From positions 620,001 through 684,000 of the forward strand of contig NZ_AEDD01000001.1 in assembly GCF_000179615.1 (NCBI RefSeq): a stretch of 64,000 nucleotides of DNA, read 5' to 3'. Below are positions 18,422 through 28,460 of this stretch, piece after piece (position 1 is the first letter of the stretch; each line of letters starts with the position of its first letter). The position numbers and the translations under genes were made by a program. The notes beneath the pieces are model-generated. The model was not told the DNA's origin. It was given only the letters and a program-made list of their open reading frames with translations, and made no database searches. Origin of the DNA: Paenibacillus curdlanolyticus YK9 (GTDB taxonomy: Bacteria > Bacillota > Bacilli > Paenibacillales > Paenibacillaceae).

Positions 18422-19216
18422 TTGAAGCAACGAATTGTTACCGGAATATTGGCAGGCATCGTATTTGCTGGCGCGATTGTTGCTGGCAGCTGGCTATATG
18501 CTGGATTAATCGTACTGTTAGCCCTTATCGGTTTCCATGAATATGTGAAAATGAATGGTTTCGGCTTGCTTCATCCGTCCTCCCTCGTCGGGTTTCTTGG
18601 CGTATTGCTGCTGGTGCTCCCGTGGGACCTGTTCGGCGTCGACCAGCCATCGGTAACCTCCGTATTATGGTTGCTCATGCTCTTGCAATTGACGATCACA
18701 GTTGTAACCAAAAATAAGGTGACGATTGATGGTGCTTCACTATTGGTGCTTGGCTCGCTTTATGTCGGATATGGCTTCGACGCGATGCTCACAGTCCGTT
18801 CGATCGACCCGCACGGACTGTATTTGTCGTTTCTAGCGTTTGGCTGCATTTGGGCATCTGATATTGGTGCATATTTTGTTGGCAAAGCGATTGGCCGCAA
18901 CAAGCTGTGGCCATCCATCAGCCCGAATAAAACGATCGAAGGTTCACTTGGAGGCATTCTTCTCTCAATCGGTGTCGGCGCGATATTTGCTTGGTGCGCA
19001 CCCGATTGGATTCATTTTGGAACAGCAATCGCTATTGCGGCGGTAAGCGCTTTTGCAGGACAGATGGGCGATTTGATTCAGTCCGCGTACAAACGGGTAC
19101 GTGGGATCAAGGATTCTGGCGCGCTTTTGCCTGGTCATGGCGGCGTGCTGGACCGTTGTGACAGCTGGATTATCGTGTTCCCGCTACTGGTTATTACTGG
19201 ACTTCTGCCTGTATAA
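18422..19216 (+). CDS. cdsA: Phosphatidate cytidylyltransferase (CDP-diglyceride synthase)
   Basis: CdsA makes CDP-diacylglycerol, the branch point to all phospholipids; one of its downstream users, PgsA, is also in this window. The 264-residue integral membrane protein has about eight hydrophobic helices. The C-terminal family signature is present: SDIGAYFVGKAIGR, SPNKTIEGSLGG, KDSGALLPGHGGVLDRCDS. TTG 18422 is preferred (start MKQRIVTG) because the alternative GTG at 18413 lies within the ribosome site GGAGTGA. dxr follows in the same direction. Confidence 0.95.
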   Translation: MKQRIVTGILAGIVFAGAIVAGSWLYAGLIVLLALIGFHEYVKMNGFGLLHPSSLVGFLGVLLLVLPWDLFGVDQPSVTSVLWLLMLLQLTITVVTKNKVTIDGASLLVLGSLYVGYGFDAMLTVRSIDPHGLYLSFLAFGCIWASDIGAYFVGKAIGRNKLWPSISPNKTIEGSLGGILLSIGVGAIFAWCAPDWIHFGTAIAIAAVSAFAGQMGDLIQSAYKRVRGIKDSGALLPGHGGVLDRCDSWIIVFPLLVITGLLPV

Positions 19217-19261
19217 CATCGAAGTGCTATGATCTCATTGTCTGGGGGAGGAGGGAAAGCA

Positions 19262-20404
19262 ATGGCTAAAAAAGTGACAATATTAGGATCAACGGGTTCT
19301 ATTGGTACACAAACCTTGGACGTCATTGCCAACGACCGCGAGCTTTACGAGGTTGAAGGGCTTTCAGCTGGCAGCAATATCGCTTTGTTGCTGGAGCAAG
19401 TGGATCAGTTTAAACCAAAGCGCGTATGTGTAGCATCTGCTGCTGATGCTGCAGAAGTGAAACTGCATGTGCCCGCTGGAACGGAAGTCGTACACGGCGA
19501 GCAAGGTTTAATTGATTTGGCTGCAGGCGGACAGTCTGATGTTGTCGTAACGGCTATCGTTGGCAGCAGAGGGTTAGGCGCAACTTTAGCAGCGATCGAA
19601 GCGGGTAAATCGGTTGGGTTGGCTAATAAAGAAACGTTAGTAACCGCTGGTCATCTCGTGATGTCTCTTGCGAAGCAGCGTTCCGTATCCATTATGCCGA
19701 TCGATAGCGAGCACTCGGCTATTTTTCAATGCCTGAATGGCGAGAACCCTCGTTCAATTAAGCGTATAACGCTAACGGCCTCCGGAGGCTCGTTCCGCGA
19801 TAGAAGCAGAGATGAGCTCGCTGGCGTTACAGTGGAACAAGCGCTTAAGCACCCGAACTGGTCTATGGGCGCCAAGATAACGATTGACTCGGCTACAATG
19901 GCGAACAAGGGACTCGAAGTCATTGAAGCCCGATGGCTTTATGATATCGGTTATGACGATATCGACGTCGTGATTCACCCAGAGAGCATCATTCACTCTT
20001 ATGTCGAATTCGAAGATCACAGCGTCATGGCTCAACTCGGGTTGCCTGATATGCGGGTACCGATTCAATATGCTCTTACCTATCCTGAACGGCGTCCGAC
20101 TCCGACAGGCCGTCTCGACCTGGTCAAGCAAGGCGCGCTTCATTTCCGTGAAATGGATGAGCAGAGATACCCGATGATGCGGTTGGCGTATGCTGCAGGA
20201 CGTGCGGGCGGTACCGCAACTACCGCATTCAATGCTGCGAATGAAGTCGCCGTTGCACGATTCTTGCAGGGCGAAATCGGTTTTCTGGATATTGATCGTA
20301 TCGTAGAGACAGTCCTTGAGAAACACGCTCCAATTGCTAATCCTGATCAGGCGACCATTGCTGATGCAGATGCTTGGGCAAGGATGACGTCTTCTTCAGC
20401 TTAG
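19262..20404 (+). CDS. dxr: 1-deoxy-D-xylulose 5-phosphate reductoisomerase
   Basis: Dxr converts DXP to MEP using NADPH, the second step of the non-mevalonate isoprenoid pathway that feeds UppS. The 380-residue protein has the NADPH-binding GSTGSIGTQTLD at residues 9-20, LANKETLVTAG, the metal-site segment MPIDSEHSAIFQCL and TASGGSFR. ATG 19262 behind GGGGGAGGAGGG is the start; the ATG at 19229 precedes that ribosome site and adds a non-homologous leader. Confidence 0.96.
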   Translation: MAKKVTILGSTGSIGTQTLDVIANDRELYEVEGLSAGSNIALLLEQVDQFKPKRVCVASAADAAEVKLHVPAGTEVVHGEQGLIDLAAGGQSDVVVTAIVGSRGLGATLAAIEAGKSVGLANKETLVTAGHLVMSLAKQRSVSIMPIDSEHSAIFQCLNGENPRSIKRITLTASGGSFRDRSRDELAGVTVEQALKHPNWSMGAKITIDSATMANKGLEVIEARWLYDIGYDDIDVVIHPESIIHSYVEFEDHSVMAQLGLPDMRVPIQYALTYPERRPTPTGRLDLVKQGALHFREMDEQRYPMMRLAYAAGRAGGTATTAFNAANEVAVARFLQGEIGFLDIDRIVETVLEKHAPIANPDQATIADADAWARMTSSSA

Positions 20405-20510
20405 ATCCTAATGGACGGGTTCTCTTGTATCGGGTAGCAGAATAATGATAAATTAGTAACAAGCTTTAACACCGATACATATTGGATCAGGAACAGGAGG
20501 CTGCCAAGCC

Positions 20511-21791
20511 ATGCCTATGATACAAGTCATCTTTTTGACTGTGCTCGTATTTTTCGTCATCGTAACGATTCACGAGTGGGGCCATTACTATTTTGCGAAA
20601 CGGGCAGGGATTCTCGTTCGCGAATTTGCGATCGGCTTCGGGCCTAAGCTGCTGTCGATTAAGCGGGGCGAAACGCGATATACGCTGCGGCTAATTCCAG
20701 CGGGCGGATTTGTTCGGATGGCGGGTGAAGATCCGGAAATCGTGGAAGTTGCCGAGGGCCAGACAATCGCTGTCAGAATTGCGAATGACCAAGTCACGCG
20801 GCTGTATTTGGATCGACTGGATGAACGGAGCCAAGTCATTCGCGGTGAAGTCATTGCTATTGATCTGGAGCGGAATCTATCGGTGACGCTTGACGTGGAT
20901 GGCGTTTCGGAAACCTACCGCATACACCCGCAAGCGCTGATGATTACCAAGGGCAAAGAAACGCAAATTGCGCCGATTGACCGGCAGTTTGGAAGCAAGA
21001 CGGTTGGGCAACGCGCATTGGCTATCTTTGCCGGACCATTCATGAACTTTGTACTCGCGTTCGTACTAGTTGGCATTTACGTTCAACTGTCAGGAGTCCC
21101 TGTTGACCATCCGGATAAGCTTCTCGTTGGCGAGATCGTGAGCGGCAAGCCAGCGGAGAAGGCTGATTTGAAGGTCGGCGACGAGATTCGGACGATTAAC
21201 GGCGTGACAATCGGCGTTGATTCCGAGAAAATGATCAAAATGATTGGCGATTCACCAGGCAAGCCGACCACTTGGGAAATTGTTCGCGATGGCGAGCTGC
21301 GCAAGCTTACCGTGACACCCATCCTCGATAAGGAATCAGGGGTAGGGAAGGTCGGGATCGCGTTTGCATATCCGACGAGAGCTGCTTCCTTTGGTGAAAC
21401 CATCTCATTGTCGGGCCAATATATGAAAAACATGACGGTCGCGATATTTGATGGCTTTAAGAAGCTAGTCCTGGGACAGTTCAAGCTGGATGATCTTGGC
21501 GGTCCCGTGCGTACAGCTGAAGTAACGGGACAGATTGCAGCGCAGGGAATTACGAAGCTGACAAGCTGGGCGGCATTGTTAAGCTTATACCTCGGTATAT
21601 TCAACCTGTTGCCAATTCCTGCGCTTGACGGCAGCCGGCTTATTTTCTTGGGCGTCGAGGCTGTTCGTGGGAAGCCGCTGGATCCGAATCGAGAGAGTCT
21701 GGTTCATTTCATCGGATTCGCGATGATTATGCTATTAATGGTCGTTGTTACCTACAACGATATATTGCGATTGTTTAGAGGGGAGCATTAA
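20511..21791 (+). CDS. rseP: Site-2 protease RseP/RasP
   Basis: This is an intramembrane zinc metalloprotease that completes cleavage of anti-sigma factors, divisome proteins and remnant signal peptides. The 426-residue protein has the zinc motif HEWGH at residues 21-25 in the first membrane helix. A PDZ domain lies at about 190-270 (GEIVSGKPAEKADLKVGDEI), and the C-terminal helices include NLLPIPALDGSRL, the third zinc-ligand motif. A hydrophilic insertion (about 75-150) lies between the first helix and the next membrane region. The start follows CAGGAGGCTGCC. proS begins 7 nt after its stop. Confidence 0.95.
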   Translation: MPMIQVIFLTVLVFFVIVTIHEWGHYYFAKRAGILVREFAIGFGPKLLSIKRGETRYTLRLIPAGGFVRMAGEDPEIVEVAEGQTIAVRIANDQVTRLYLDRLDERSQVIRGEVIAIDLERNLSVTLDVDGVSETYRIHPQALMITKGKETQIAPIDRQFGSKTVGQRALAIFAGPFMNFVLAFVLVGIYVQLSGVPVDHPDKLLVGEIVSGKPAEKADLKVGDEIRTINGVTIGVDSEKMIKMIGDSPGKPTTWEIVRDGELRKLTVTPILDKESGVGKVGIAFAYPTRAASFGETISLSGQYMKNMTVAIFDGFKKLVLGQFKLDDLGGPVRTAEVTGQIAAQGITKLTSWAALLSLYLGIFNLLPIPALDGSRLIFLGVEAVRGKPLDPNRESLVHFIGFAMIMLLMVVVTYNDILRLFRGEH

Positions 21792-21798
21792 GGCGTCT

Positions 21799-23247
21799 AT
21801 GGCGAAGGAGAAAGGTTTTGTAACAGAAATTACGCCGCAAAGTGAAGATTTCTCGCGTTGGTATATTGATGTAATTAAGAAGGCGGAACTTATGGATTAC
21901 TCCCCGGTGCGGGGTTGTATCGTATTCCGTCCTGAAGGTTATGAATTATGGGAAAATATTCAACGCGATCTCGACCGCCGTTTCAAGGAAACGGGCCATC
22001 GTAATGCTTACTTCCCGCTGTTTATTCCAGAGAGCTTTTTCCAGAAAGAGAAAGAGCACGTGGAAGGCTTTAACCCAGAGCTTCCGTGGGTAACGGAAGC
22101 AGCAGGCGAGAAGCTGGAGGAGCGCCTAGCCGTTCGTCCAACCTCTGAGACAATGTTCGGGCATATGTATGCCAAATGGATTCAATCGTACCGCGACCTG
22201 CCGGTTCTTATTAACCAATGGGCGAACGTTGTTCGGTGGGAGAAGCGCACGCTTCCTTTCCTGCGTACAAGTGAATTCCTCTGGCAGGAGGGCCATACCG
22301 CGCACGAAACCGAGACGGAAGCGCGCGAAGAAACGATGCGGATGCTGCACGTATACCGCGATTTTGTCCAAGACTTCTTGGCAATTCCGGTTGTAGTGGG
22401 CCAAAAGACGCCTTCGGAGAAATTCGCCGGCGCAGTCGATACGTATTCCATTGAAGCGATGATGAAGGACGGCCGTGCTGTCCAAGCGGGTACGTCCCAC
22501 TACTTGGGAACGAATTTCGCCGTTGCATTTGATATCAAATTCCTTGACCGGGAAAATCAACTGCAATTTACGCATACGACCTCATGGGGCGTAAGCACAC
22601 GTTTGATCGGCGCATTGATCATGGTGCACGGCGACGACCGCGGTTTGGCTCTGCCACCGAAGGTTGCGCCTACGCAAGCGATCATGATTCCAATTGGACC
22701 GCCGAAGACGAGAGACGTCGTTATGCCTCGCGTAGATGAGCTGTTCGCTCAGCTGAAAGCTGCAGGCGTGCGTACTCGGGTAGACGATCGTTCAGACGTA
22801 AGCCCAGGCTGGAAATTCAATGAATACGAGATGCGAGGCGTTCCGCTTCGCATTGAGATCGGCCCTCGCGATTGCGAGAACGGACAAGCAGTGCTCGTAT
22901 CCCGAGTATCGGGCGAGAAGCGTGTTGTGCAACAAGCGAATTTGGTGGAGGAAGTCGAGCGTATGCTCGAAGAAATCCACCACGACATGTTCGAGCGCGC
23001 GAAGCAATTCCGTGAAGATAACTTCAAGTCGCTTGAAACGCTGGATGAGATGAAGGCGTTCCTCGAAGACAAGCGCGGATTTGTTGAGGCTGGCTGGTGC
23101 GGTTCCGCAGCTTGCGAGAAAACTGTCAAAGAAGAGACTGGCGCTACGAGCCGAAACATTCCGTTCGAGCCAACCTCGCATAAATCGACTTGCCTCGTTT
23201 GCGGAGAGAAATCCGAGCATACGGTCGTCTTTGCAAGAGCGTACTAA
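21799..23247 (+). CDS. proS: Prolyl-tRNA synthetase, short eukaryote/archaea-like type
   Basis: ProS charges tRNA-Pro. At 482 residues this is the short form: it lacks the INS editing domain of the roughly 565-residue bacterial type. The start is close to eukaryotic/archaeal enzymes (DFSRWYIDVIKKAELMDYSP). Class II motif 2 is VVRWEKRTLPFLRTSEFLWQ followed by EGHTAHET. Motif 3 is at RLIGALIMVHGDDRGLALPP. The C-terminal zinc-like domain has paired cysteines (CGSAACEK and CLVCGEK) and ends in Tyr. Start ATG 21799; upstream in-frame codons overlap rseP. Confidence 0.96.
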   Translation: MAKEKGFVTEITPQSEDFSRWYIDVIKKAELMDYSPVRGCIVFRPEGYELWENIQRDLDRRFKETGHRNAYFPLFIPESFFQKEKEHVEGFNPELPWVTEAAGEKLEERLAVRPTSETMFGHMYAKWIQSYRDLPVLINQWANVVRWEKRTLPFLRTSEFLWQEGHTAHETETEAREETMRMLHVYRDFVQDFLAIPVVVGQKTPSEKFAGAVDTYSIEAMMKDGRAVQAGTSHYLGTNFAVAFDIKFLDRENQLQFTHTTSWGVSTRLIGALIMVHGDDRGLALPPKVAPTQAIMIPIGPPKTRDVVMPRVDELFAQLKAAGVRTRVDDRSDVSPGWKFNEYEMRGVPLRIEIGPRDCENGQAVLVSRVSGEKRVVQQANLVEEVERMLEEIHHDMFERAKQFREDNFKSLETLDEMKAFLEDKRGFVEAGWCGSAACEKTVKEETGATSRNIPFEPTSHKSTCLVCGEKSEHTVVFARAY

Positions 23248-23272
23248 TTGCTCGTTCGTGCATGATTGAACA

Positions 23273-23312
23273 ACGGCTCCCCTATTGCAACAGAGGGGGG
23301 CCGTTTTCGTTT
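23273..23312 (+). terminator. Terminator after proS
   Basis: ACGGCTCCCCT (23273-23283) pairs with AGGGGGGCCGT (23294-23304), 11 bp with one G-U pair, followed by TTTCGTTTC. It closes the uppS-proS unit and isolates polC. Confidence 0.85.
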
Positions 23313-23451
23313 CGGCGTCAACTGGAACAATTCCTGCATGCCATTACCGATCAGAATCAAGTATAATGAGATTCGATGAACACAAGATTCGACAGGGCTA
23401 GACAATGTCGATGAGTACGGGTCCAAGGCCGATGGAAGGGGCAAGAGGTAC

Positions 23452-26400
23452 ATGACGAATCATAAGCGTCAACGTTTTGAGCTGCTTATGAACCAAGCAC
23501 AAATTCCTGAAGATTTAGTACGCTCTCACTTTCAAGATGGACAGATTGAGCGGGTCGTCGTAAGCGAGAGCAATCGTGAATGGACGATTCATCTTCATAA
23601 AACGGCGATTGTGCCGTGGGCTTCATTTTCGTTATTTTGCAGAGCGATAGCTGAACGACTTTCCCATATTGCTGCAATCTCAGTGGTTATGCATTATGAT
23701 CAATCAATCGAAACATCAGCCATTACACAAGAATATTGGCCATTGTTTGTCGAATGGGCGCAGCGGGAGATGGCTTCCGTTAATGGATGGCTGGCACGCG
23801 CTGGCACTGAATCGGATGGCGACCAATTCAGCTTGAGCATGATGGACGCGACAGGCTTAGAATTAGCGAAGAAAAAAGGAATTGACGAGGCGATCGCTAG
23901 CTTTTATATGGACCGGTTCGATCGAACGGTACACGTAAAGTTGAAAGCAGGCGCTCAGAGCAATCAGGGACGCCAGGAAGCTTACGAGGAATTCCAGCGT
24001 AAAGTGGAGCAAGAAGAGCGCGAAGCGATCCAGCAGATTATGGAAAGCTCGCAACCGGAATCGTTTGACGACGCCGCCGATGAAGGGGATCTGCCCTTGG
24101 CTGTCGGATATGATATTCGCGAAGAAGCTGTGCCGATTATGAACATCCGCGAAGAAGAGAAGAAGATCGCGGTCCAAGGTACCGTGTTCGGCTTAGAATC
24201 GAAGGAGCTGCGAAACGGCAGCACGTTGTTCACCTTTAACGTAACCGACTTCTCGGATTCGATTGCGATGAAGATGTTTGCGAAGACGAAGGAAGACGTT
24301 AAGATTCTTAGCCAGCTCTCGAATGGCAAATGGATTAAAGCAAGAGGACGCGTTGAATACGATCGTTTCATGATGGAGCCCGAGCTCGTAATGATGCCAA
24401 ACGATTTGCATGAAGTCAAAGCGCCTGCTGACCGTAAGGACGAAGCGGCTGAGAAGCGCGTCGAGTTTCATCTGCACTCCACGATGAGCACGATGGATGC
24501 CGTTGCGTCGATAAGCGATTATGTGAAGACCGCTGCGAAGTGGGGGCATAAGGCCATTGCGGTTACGGACCACAGCAACGTGCACTGTTATCCAGAGGCG
24601 GCGAAAGCGGCCAAAAAGCATGGCATTAACGTATTGTTTGGTTTGGAAGCGAACGTCATCAACGATGCAGTGCCGATGGTCATCCATCCGAGAGAAGAGA
24701 CGCTAGCGGATGCAGAGTATGTCGTATTCGATATCGAGACGACGGGTTTGTCCATCATTAACTGCAAGATTATCGAGTTAGCTGGCGTTAAGATGCGGGG
24801 CGGACAAGAAATTGACCGATTCTCCACATTCATTAATCCACATGAGAAAATACCGTACCATATCCAGCAACTGACGAATATCACAGACGAAATGGTGGTT
24901 GATGCGCCAGAGCTGGAGCCGAAGCTGCGGGAGTTTGTCGAATTTATCGGCGATGCTGTTCTTGTTGCGCACAATGCACGGTTCGATATTGGGTTTATCC
25001 AAGCGAATTGCAAAGCGATCGGTCTGCCAGAGGTGATGAATCCGGTGCTTGATACGCTGGAGCTCGCGCGATTTCTTCATCCATCGATGAAAAACCATCG
25101 GCTGAACACGCTGTCAGCACGGTATAAAATTAATCTTGAAAATCATCACCGCGCTATAGACGATTCCATCGCATTAGGCGGCGTTTTATTCGGCTTGATT
25201 AAAGACTGTAACGAACGTAACGTAACGGGCCTTCATCAATTAAACGATTATGTCGGATTAGATTTGTCGAATAGCCGTCCTTTCCATTGCGGGATCTATG
25301 CATTAAACGCAGTAGGGAAGAAGAACTTGTTTAAGCTGATTTCGCTTTCGCATACGGAGCACTTCAAACGGGTGGCATGCATCCCTAAGAGCAAGCTGAC
25401 GGAGCTGCGCGAAGGTTTGCTTATCATATCTGGCTGCGAGAAGGGCGAGTTTTTCGAGAGCGTGCTGAATAAGACCGAGGAGGAAGCCGAGGATGTTGCG
25501 CAGTACTATGATGTCCTCGAAATTCAGCCGGTTGATTTTTATATGCATCTTGTTGAAAAAGGCCTTGTCGGCAGCCGTGCCGAAATTGAAGAAGCGCTGC
25601 GTCGGGTTGTTCGAATTGGCAAGAAACTGGACAAAATGGTCATCGCAACGGGGAACGTGCATTATTTGAACCCGCGTGACAAAGTGTTTCGGGATATTAC
25701 GATTCAAGGCATCACCGGCTTCAGCCCGCTCAAAGGGATGCGAAAGCCGGATGCGCATTTCCGGACGACGGACGAGATGCTTCGGGAATTTGCTTTTCTA
25801 GGCGAGGAGAAGGCGTTCGAGGTTGTCGTGCGCAACACGAATGAGCTGGCAGACCGCTTCGAGAAGTTTGATATGTTCCCTTCCAAGCTGTTCACGCCAA
25901 TCATCGAAGGAGCAGAGGAAGAAATTCGCGCGACCTGCTATGATACAGCCAAGCGCTTGTACGGCGATGAAGTGCCGGATGTTATCGTACAGCGTCTGGA
26001 GAAAGAACTCGTTCCGATTATCGGCTACGGCTTCTCCGCCAACTATTTGATTTCCGAGCGATTGGTTAAGAAATCGAATCAAGACGGTTACTTGGTCGGT
26101 TCGCGGGGTTCCGTAGGCTCGTCTGTCGTTGCTACGTTCCTTGGCATTTCGGAGGTAAATCCGCTTCCCCCGCATTATCTGTGCCCGAATACAGCATGCA
26201 AGCATAGCGAGTGGTTCCTCGACGGCAGCATTCGCAGCGGCTTCGACTTGCCGAACAAGGCGTGTCCGAACTGCGGGACGAACATGAAGGGCGAGGGCCA
26301 GGACATTCCGTTCGAAACGTTCCTTGGATTTAAAGGGGATAAGGTACCGGATATCGACTTGAACTTCTCAGGCGAATATCAACCTATTGCCCATAACTAT

Positions 26401-27771
26401 ACGAAAATCATGTTTGGCGATAAAAACGTGTTTCGTGCCGGTACCATTGGTACGGTTGCGGAGAAAACGGCGTACGGCTTTGCCAAAAAATATGAGGAAG
26501 AGCAAGGGAAAAAGTGGCGCGGCGCAGAGCTAAGTCGTCTTGCATCGGGCTGTACAGGCGTGAAGCGGAGCTCGGGACAGCATCCCGGCGGTATCGTCGT
26601 CGTGCCTGATTATATTGAAGTCGAGGACGTTACGCCGGTTCAATATCCAGCGGATGATGTGAACGCAGAGTGGAAAACGACACATTTTGACTACCATGCC
26701 TTCGAAGAAAACTTGCTCAAGCTTGATATTCTCGGACACGACGACCCGACGATGATGCGGATGCTGCAGGACTTAACCGGCGTCGACCCGACGACCATTC
26801 CGATGAACGATCCGAAGGTTATGAGCATGTTTAACTCGACGGATGCGCTCGGCGTGCTGCCGCAGCAGATTCGTTCGGCTGTAGCGACCTACGGCGTGCC
26901 AGAGATGGGCACAAAGTTCGTACGGCAAATGCTTGAAGAGACGAAGCCGTCAACCTTTGCGGATTTGCTGCAAATATCAGGGCTGTCGCACGGTACGGGA
27001 GTTTGGCTGGGCAACGCCCAGGAATTAATCAAAAACAATACGTGTACGATCAAAACCGTAATCGGTTGCCGGGATGAGATCATGCTCTTCCTTATTTACA
27101 AGGCTGGCATGGATGCTGCGCTAGCTTTCAAAATTACCGAGAGCGTGCGGAAGGGCAGAGGCCTTACGCCGGAATGGATCGAAGAGATGAAACGATGCAA
27201 GGTGCCGCAATGGTACATTGATTCTTGCCTCAAAATCGAGTACATGTTCCCGAAGGCCCATGCTGCTGCTTACGTTATTTCAGCCGTTCGTACGGCGTTC
27301 TTCAAGCTGTATCATCCGATCGAATATTATGCGACGTATTTCACCGTTCGTGCGGAGGATTTTGATCTGGATTTGTTATGTCAAGGCTATGACGCAATCA
27401 TGCGCAAATTAGTAGAGATAGAGGAGAAGGGCTTCAACGCTACGCCGAAGGAGAAGAACAGTGTCTCCCTGTTGGAAATGGCGCTTGAAATGACGGCACG
27501 CGGCTTCTCGTTCAAGCCGATCGACTTGTATCGCTCCGATGCGACGAAGTTTATCGTGGATGGACAATCGCTCATTCCGCCATTCGCAGCGATTGCGGGC
27601 ATTGGCGACAACGCGGCACGAAACATTGCGGCGTCACGTGATGACGGCGAGTATTTATCGATTGAGGACTTCCAGATGAAATCCAAAGCGACCAAAACAA
27701 TTATCGAGGTGCTCGGATCGATGGGCTGCTTCCGCGGCTTGCCGGAATCGAATCAGCTCTCGCTCTTCTAA
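23452..27771 (+). CDS. polC: DNA polymerase III alpha subunit, PolC type
   Basis: PolC is the main replicative polymerase of low-GC Gram-positives, with its own proofreading activity. The 1439-residue protein has an N-terminal domain, an OB fold (about 235-325), and a PHP domain starting at VEFHLHSTMS (about residue 337). Inserted in the PHP domain is a DnaQ-type 3'-5' exonuclease (D427 in FDIETTGLS). The four-Cys zinc element CPNTAC...CPNCG precedes the palm, whose acidic pair is D967/D969 in PDIDLNFS. It is the usual full length with no frameshift. A TATAAT lies at 23362-23367 but lacks a good -35. Confidence 0.98.
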   Translation: MTNHKRQRFELLMNQAQIPEDLVRSHFQDGQIERVVVSESNREWTIHLHKTAIVPWASFSLFCRAIAERLSHIAAISVVMHYDQSIETSAITQEYWPLFVEWAQREMASVNGWLARAGTESDGDQFSLSMMDATGLELAKKKGIDEAIASFYMDRFDRTVHVKLKAGAQSNQGRQEAYEEFQRKVEQEEREAIQQIMESSQPESFDDAADEGDLPLAVGYDIREEAVPIMNIREEEKKIAVQGTVFGLESKELRNGSTLFTFNVTDFSDSIAMKMFAKTKEDVKILSQLSNGKWIKARGRVEYDRFMMEPELVMMPNDLHEVKAPADRKDEAAEKRVEFHLHSTMSTMDAVASISDYVKTAAKWGHKAIAVTDHSNVHCYPEAAKAAKKHGINVLFGLEANVINDAVPMVIHPREETLADAEYVVFDIETTGLSIINCKIIELAGVKMRGGQEIDRFSTFINPHEKIPYHIQQLTNITDEMVVDAPELEPKLREFVEFIGDAVLVAHNARFDIGFIQANCKAIGLPEVMNPVLDTLELARFLHPSMKNHRLNTLSARYKINLENHHRAIDDSIALGGVLFGLIKDCNERNVTGLHQLNDYVGLDLSNSRPFHCGIYALNAVGKKNLFKLISLSHTEHFKRVACIPKSKLTELREGLLIISGCEKGEFFESVLNKTEEEAEDVAQYYDVLEIQPVDFYMHLVEKGLVGSRAEIEEALRRVVRIGKKLDKMVIATGNVHYLNPRDKVFRDITIQGITGFSPLKGMRKPDAHFRTTDEMLREFAFLGEEKAFEVVVRNTNELADRFEKFDMFPSKLFTPIIEGAEEEIRATCYDTAKRLYGDEVPDVIVQRLEKELVPIIGYGFSANYLISERLVKKSNQDGYLVGSRGSVGSSVVATFLGISEVNPLPPHYLCPNTACKHSEWFLDGSIRSGFDLPNKACPNCGTNMKGEGQDIPFETFLGFKGDKVPDIDLNFSGEYQPIAHNYTKIMFGDKNVFRAGTIGTVAEKTAYGFAKKYEEEQGKKWRGAELSRLASGCTGVKRSSGQHPGGIVVVPDYIEVEDVTPVQYPADDVNAEWKTTHFDYHAFEENLLKLDILGHDDPTMMRMLQDLTGVDPTTIPMNDPKVMSMFNSTDALGVLPQQIRSAVATYGVPEMGTKFVRQMLEETKPSTFADLLQISGLSHGTGVWLGNAQELIKNNTCTIKTVIGCRDEIMLFLIYKAGMDAALAFKITESVRKGRGLTPEWIEEMKRCKVPQWYIDSCLKIEYMFPKAHAAAYVISAVRTAFFKLYHPIEYYATYFTVRAEDFDLDLLCQGYDAIMRKLVEIEEKGFNATPKEKNSVSLLEMALEMTARGFSFKPIDLYRSDATKFIVDGQSLIPPFAAIAGIGDNAARNIAASRDDGEYLSIEDFQMKSKATKTIIEVLGSMGCFRGLPESNQLSLF

Positions 27772-27823
27772 CTGTTGCAATCAGTTGCAACGCTGGCGGC
27801 ACCTGTGCTTTTCGAATAGGCGG

Positions 27824-27853
27824 TTGTCACCTGTGATATGGTTATGTTATAAT
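27824..27853 (+). promoter_or_regulatory. Sigma-A promoter of the rimP-nusA-infB operon
   Basis: TTGTCA (27824-27829), 18-nt spacer, TATAAT (27848-27853), with an extended -10 TG one base upstream. It sits 52 nt after the polC stop and 108 nt before rimP. Confidence 0.75.
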
Positions 27854-27887
27854 TTTTCTGGTAAAGATGTGGATAGGCTGGCTAACG

Positions 27888-27916
27888 AAGAGTGGGGAAA
27901 CCCACTCTTTACGTTT
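27888..27916 (+). terminator. Terminator-like hairpin in the rimP-nusA leader
   Basis: A perfect 9-bp stem, AAGAGTGGG (27888-27896) with CCCACTCTT (27901-27909), capped by a GAAA tetraloop and followed by TACGTTTTGTC. It lies between the promoter and the first gene, so it can act only as an attenuator or an mRNA-stability element. The operon encodes NusA, which promotes pausing and intrinsic termination; autoregulation is an attractive inference. Confidence 0.6.
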
Positions 27917-27961
27917 TGTCTCGCCATTTTTCCATTGTCACATTCGGGAGGTCCGTAACAT

Positions 27962-28423
27962 TTGAGTATTTCGATAATCAAAAGCACCGTTGAAGAAATG
28001 GTTAAACCTTTCATTGACGAGAATGGGTTCGAGCTTGTAGACGTGGAATATGTGAAGGAAGGCAGCAACTGGTTTCTTCGCATTTTCGTTGATAAGGAAG
28101 GCGGCATCGACATCGATGAATGCGGTCGTGTCAGCGAATATTTGAGCGAGCAGCTCGATCAGAAGGATCCGATTACGGATGCTTATTTTCTTGAGGTTTC
28201 ATCACCTGGTGCGGAACGCCCGCTTAAGAAGCCGGAAGACGTGCATAAAGCCGTCGGGAAGCATGTCTATATGACTACTTATGAACCTGTGCATGGCCAA
28301 AAGGAATTCGAAGGTCTGCTGCAGTCGTTTAATGGGGAAGTCGTTTCGATACGCGAGGGTCAGCGGAATTTTGAGATCCCGTATGCAAAGATTGCTTCTG
28401 CACGATTGGCTATCGTATTCTAG
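27962..28423 (+). CDS. rimP: Ribosome maturation factor RimP
   Basis: RimP assists 30S subunit maturation. The 153-residue protein shows the family core [35 protein letters not shown] (two adjoining segments around residues 25-60) and [17 protein letters not shown]. It starts at TTG 27962 behind GGGAGGTCC. It heads the rimP-nusA-rnpM-ylxQ-infB operon, the usual arrangement. Confidence 0.96.
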   Translation: MSISIIKSTVEEMVKPFIDENGFELVDVEYVKEGSNWFLRIFVDKEGGIDIDECGRVSEYLSEQLDQKDPITDAYFLEVSSPGAERPLKKPEDVHKAVGKHVYMTTYEPVHGQKEFEGLLQSFNGEVVSIREGQRNFEIPYAKIASARLAIVF

Positions 28424-28460
28424 CACGTTTGTGATTGAATGAAAGGGGGAGCTCATTCTA

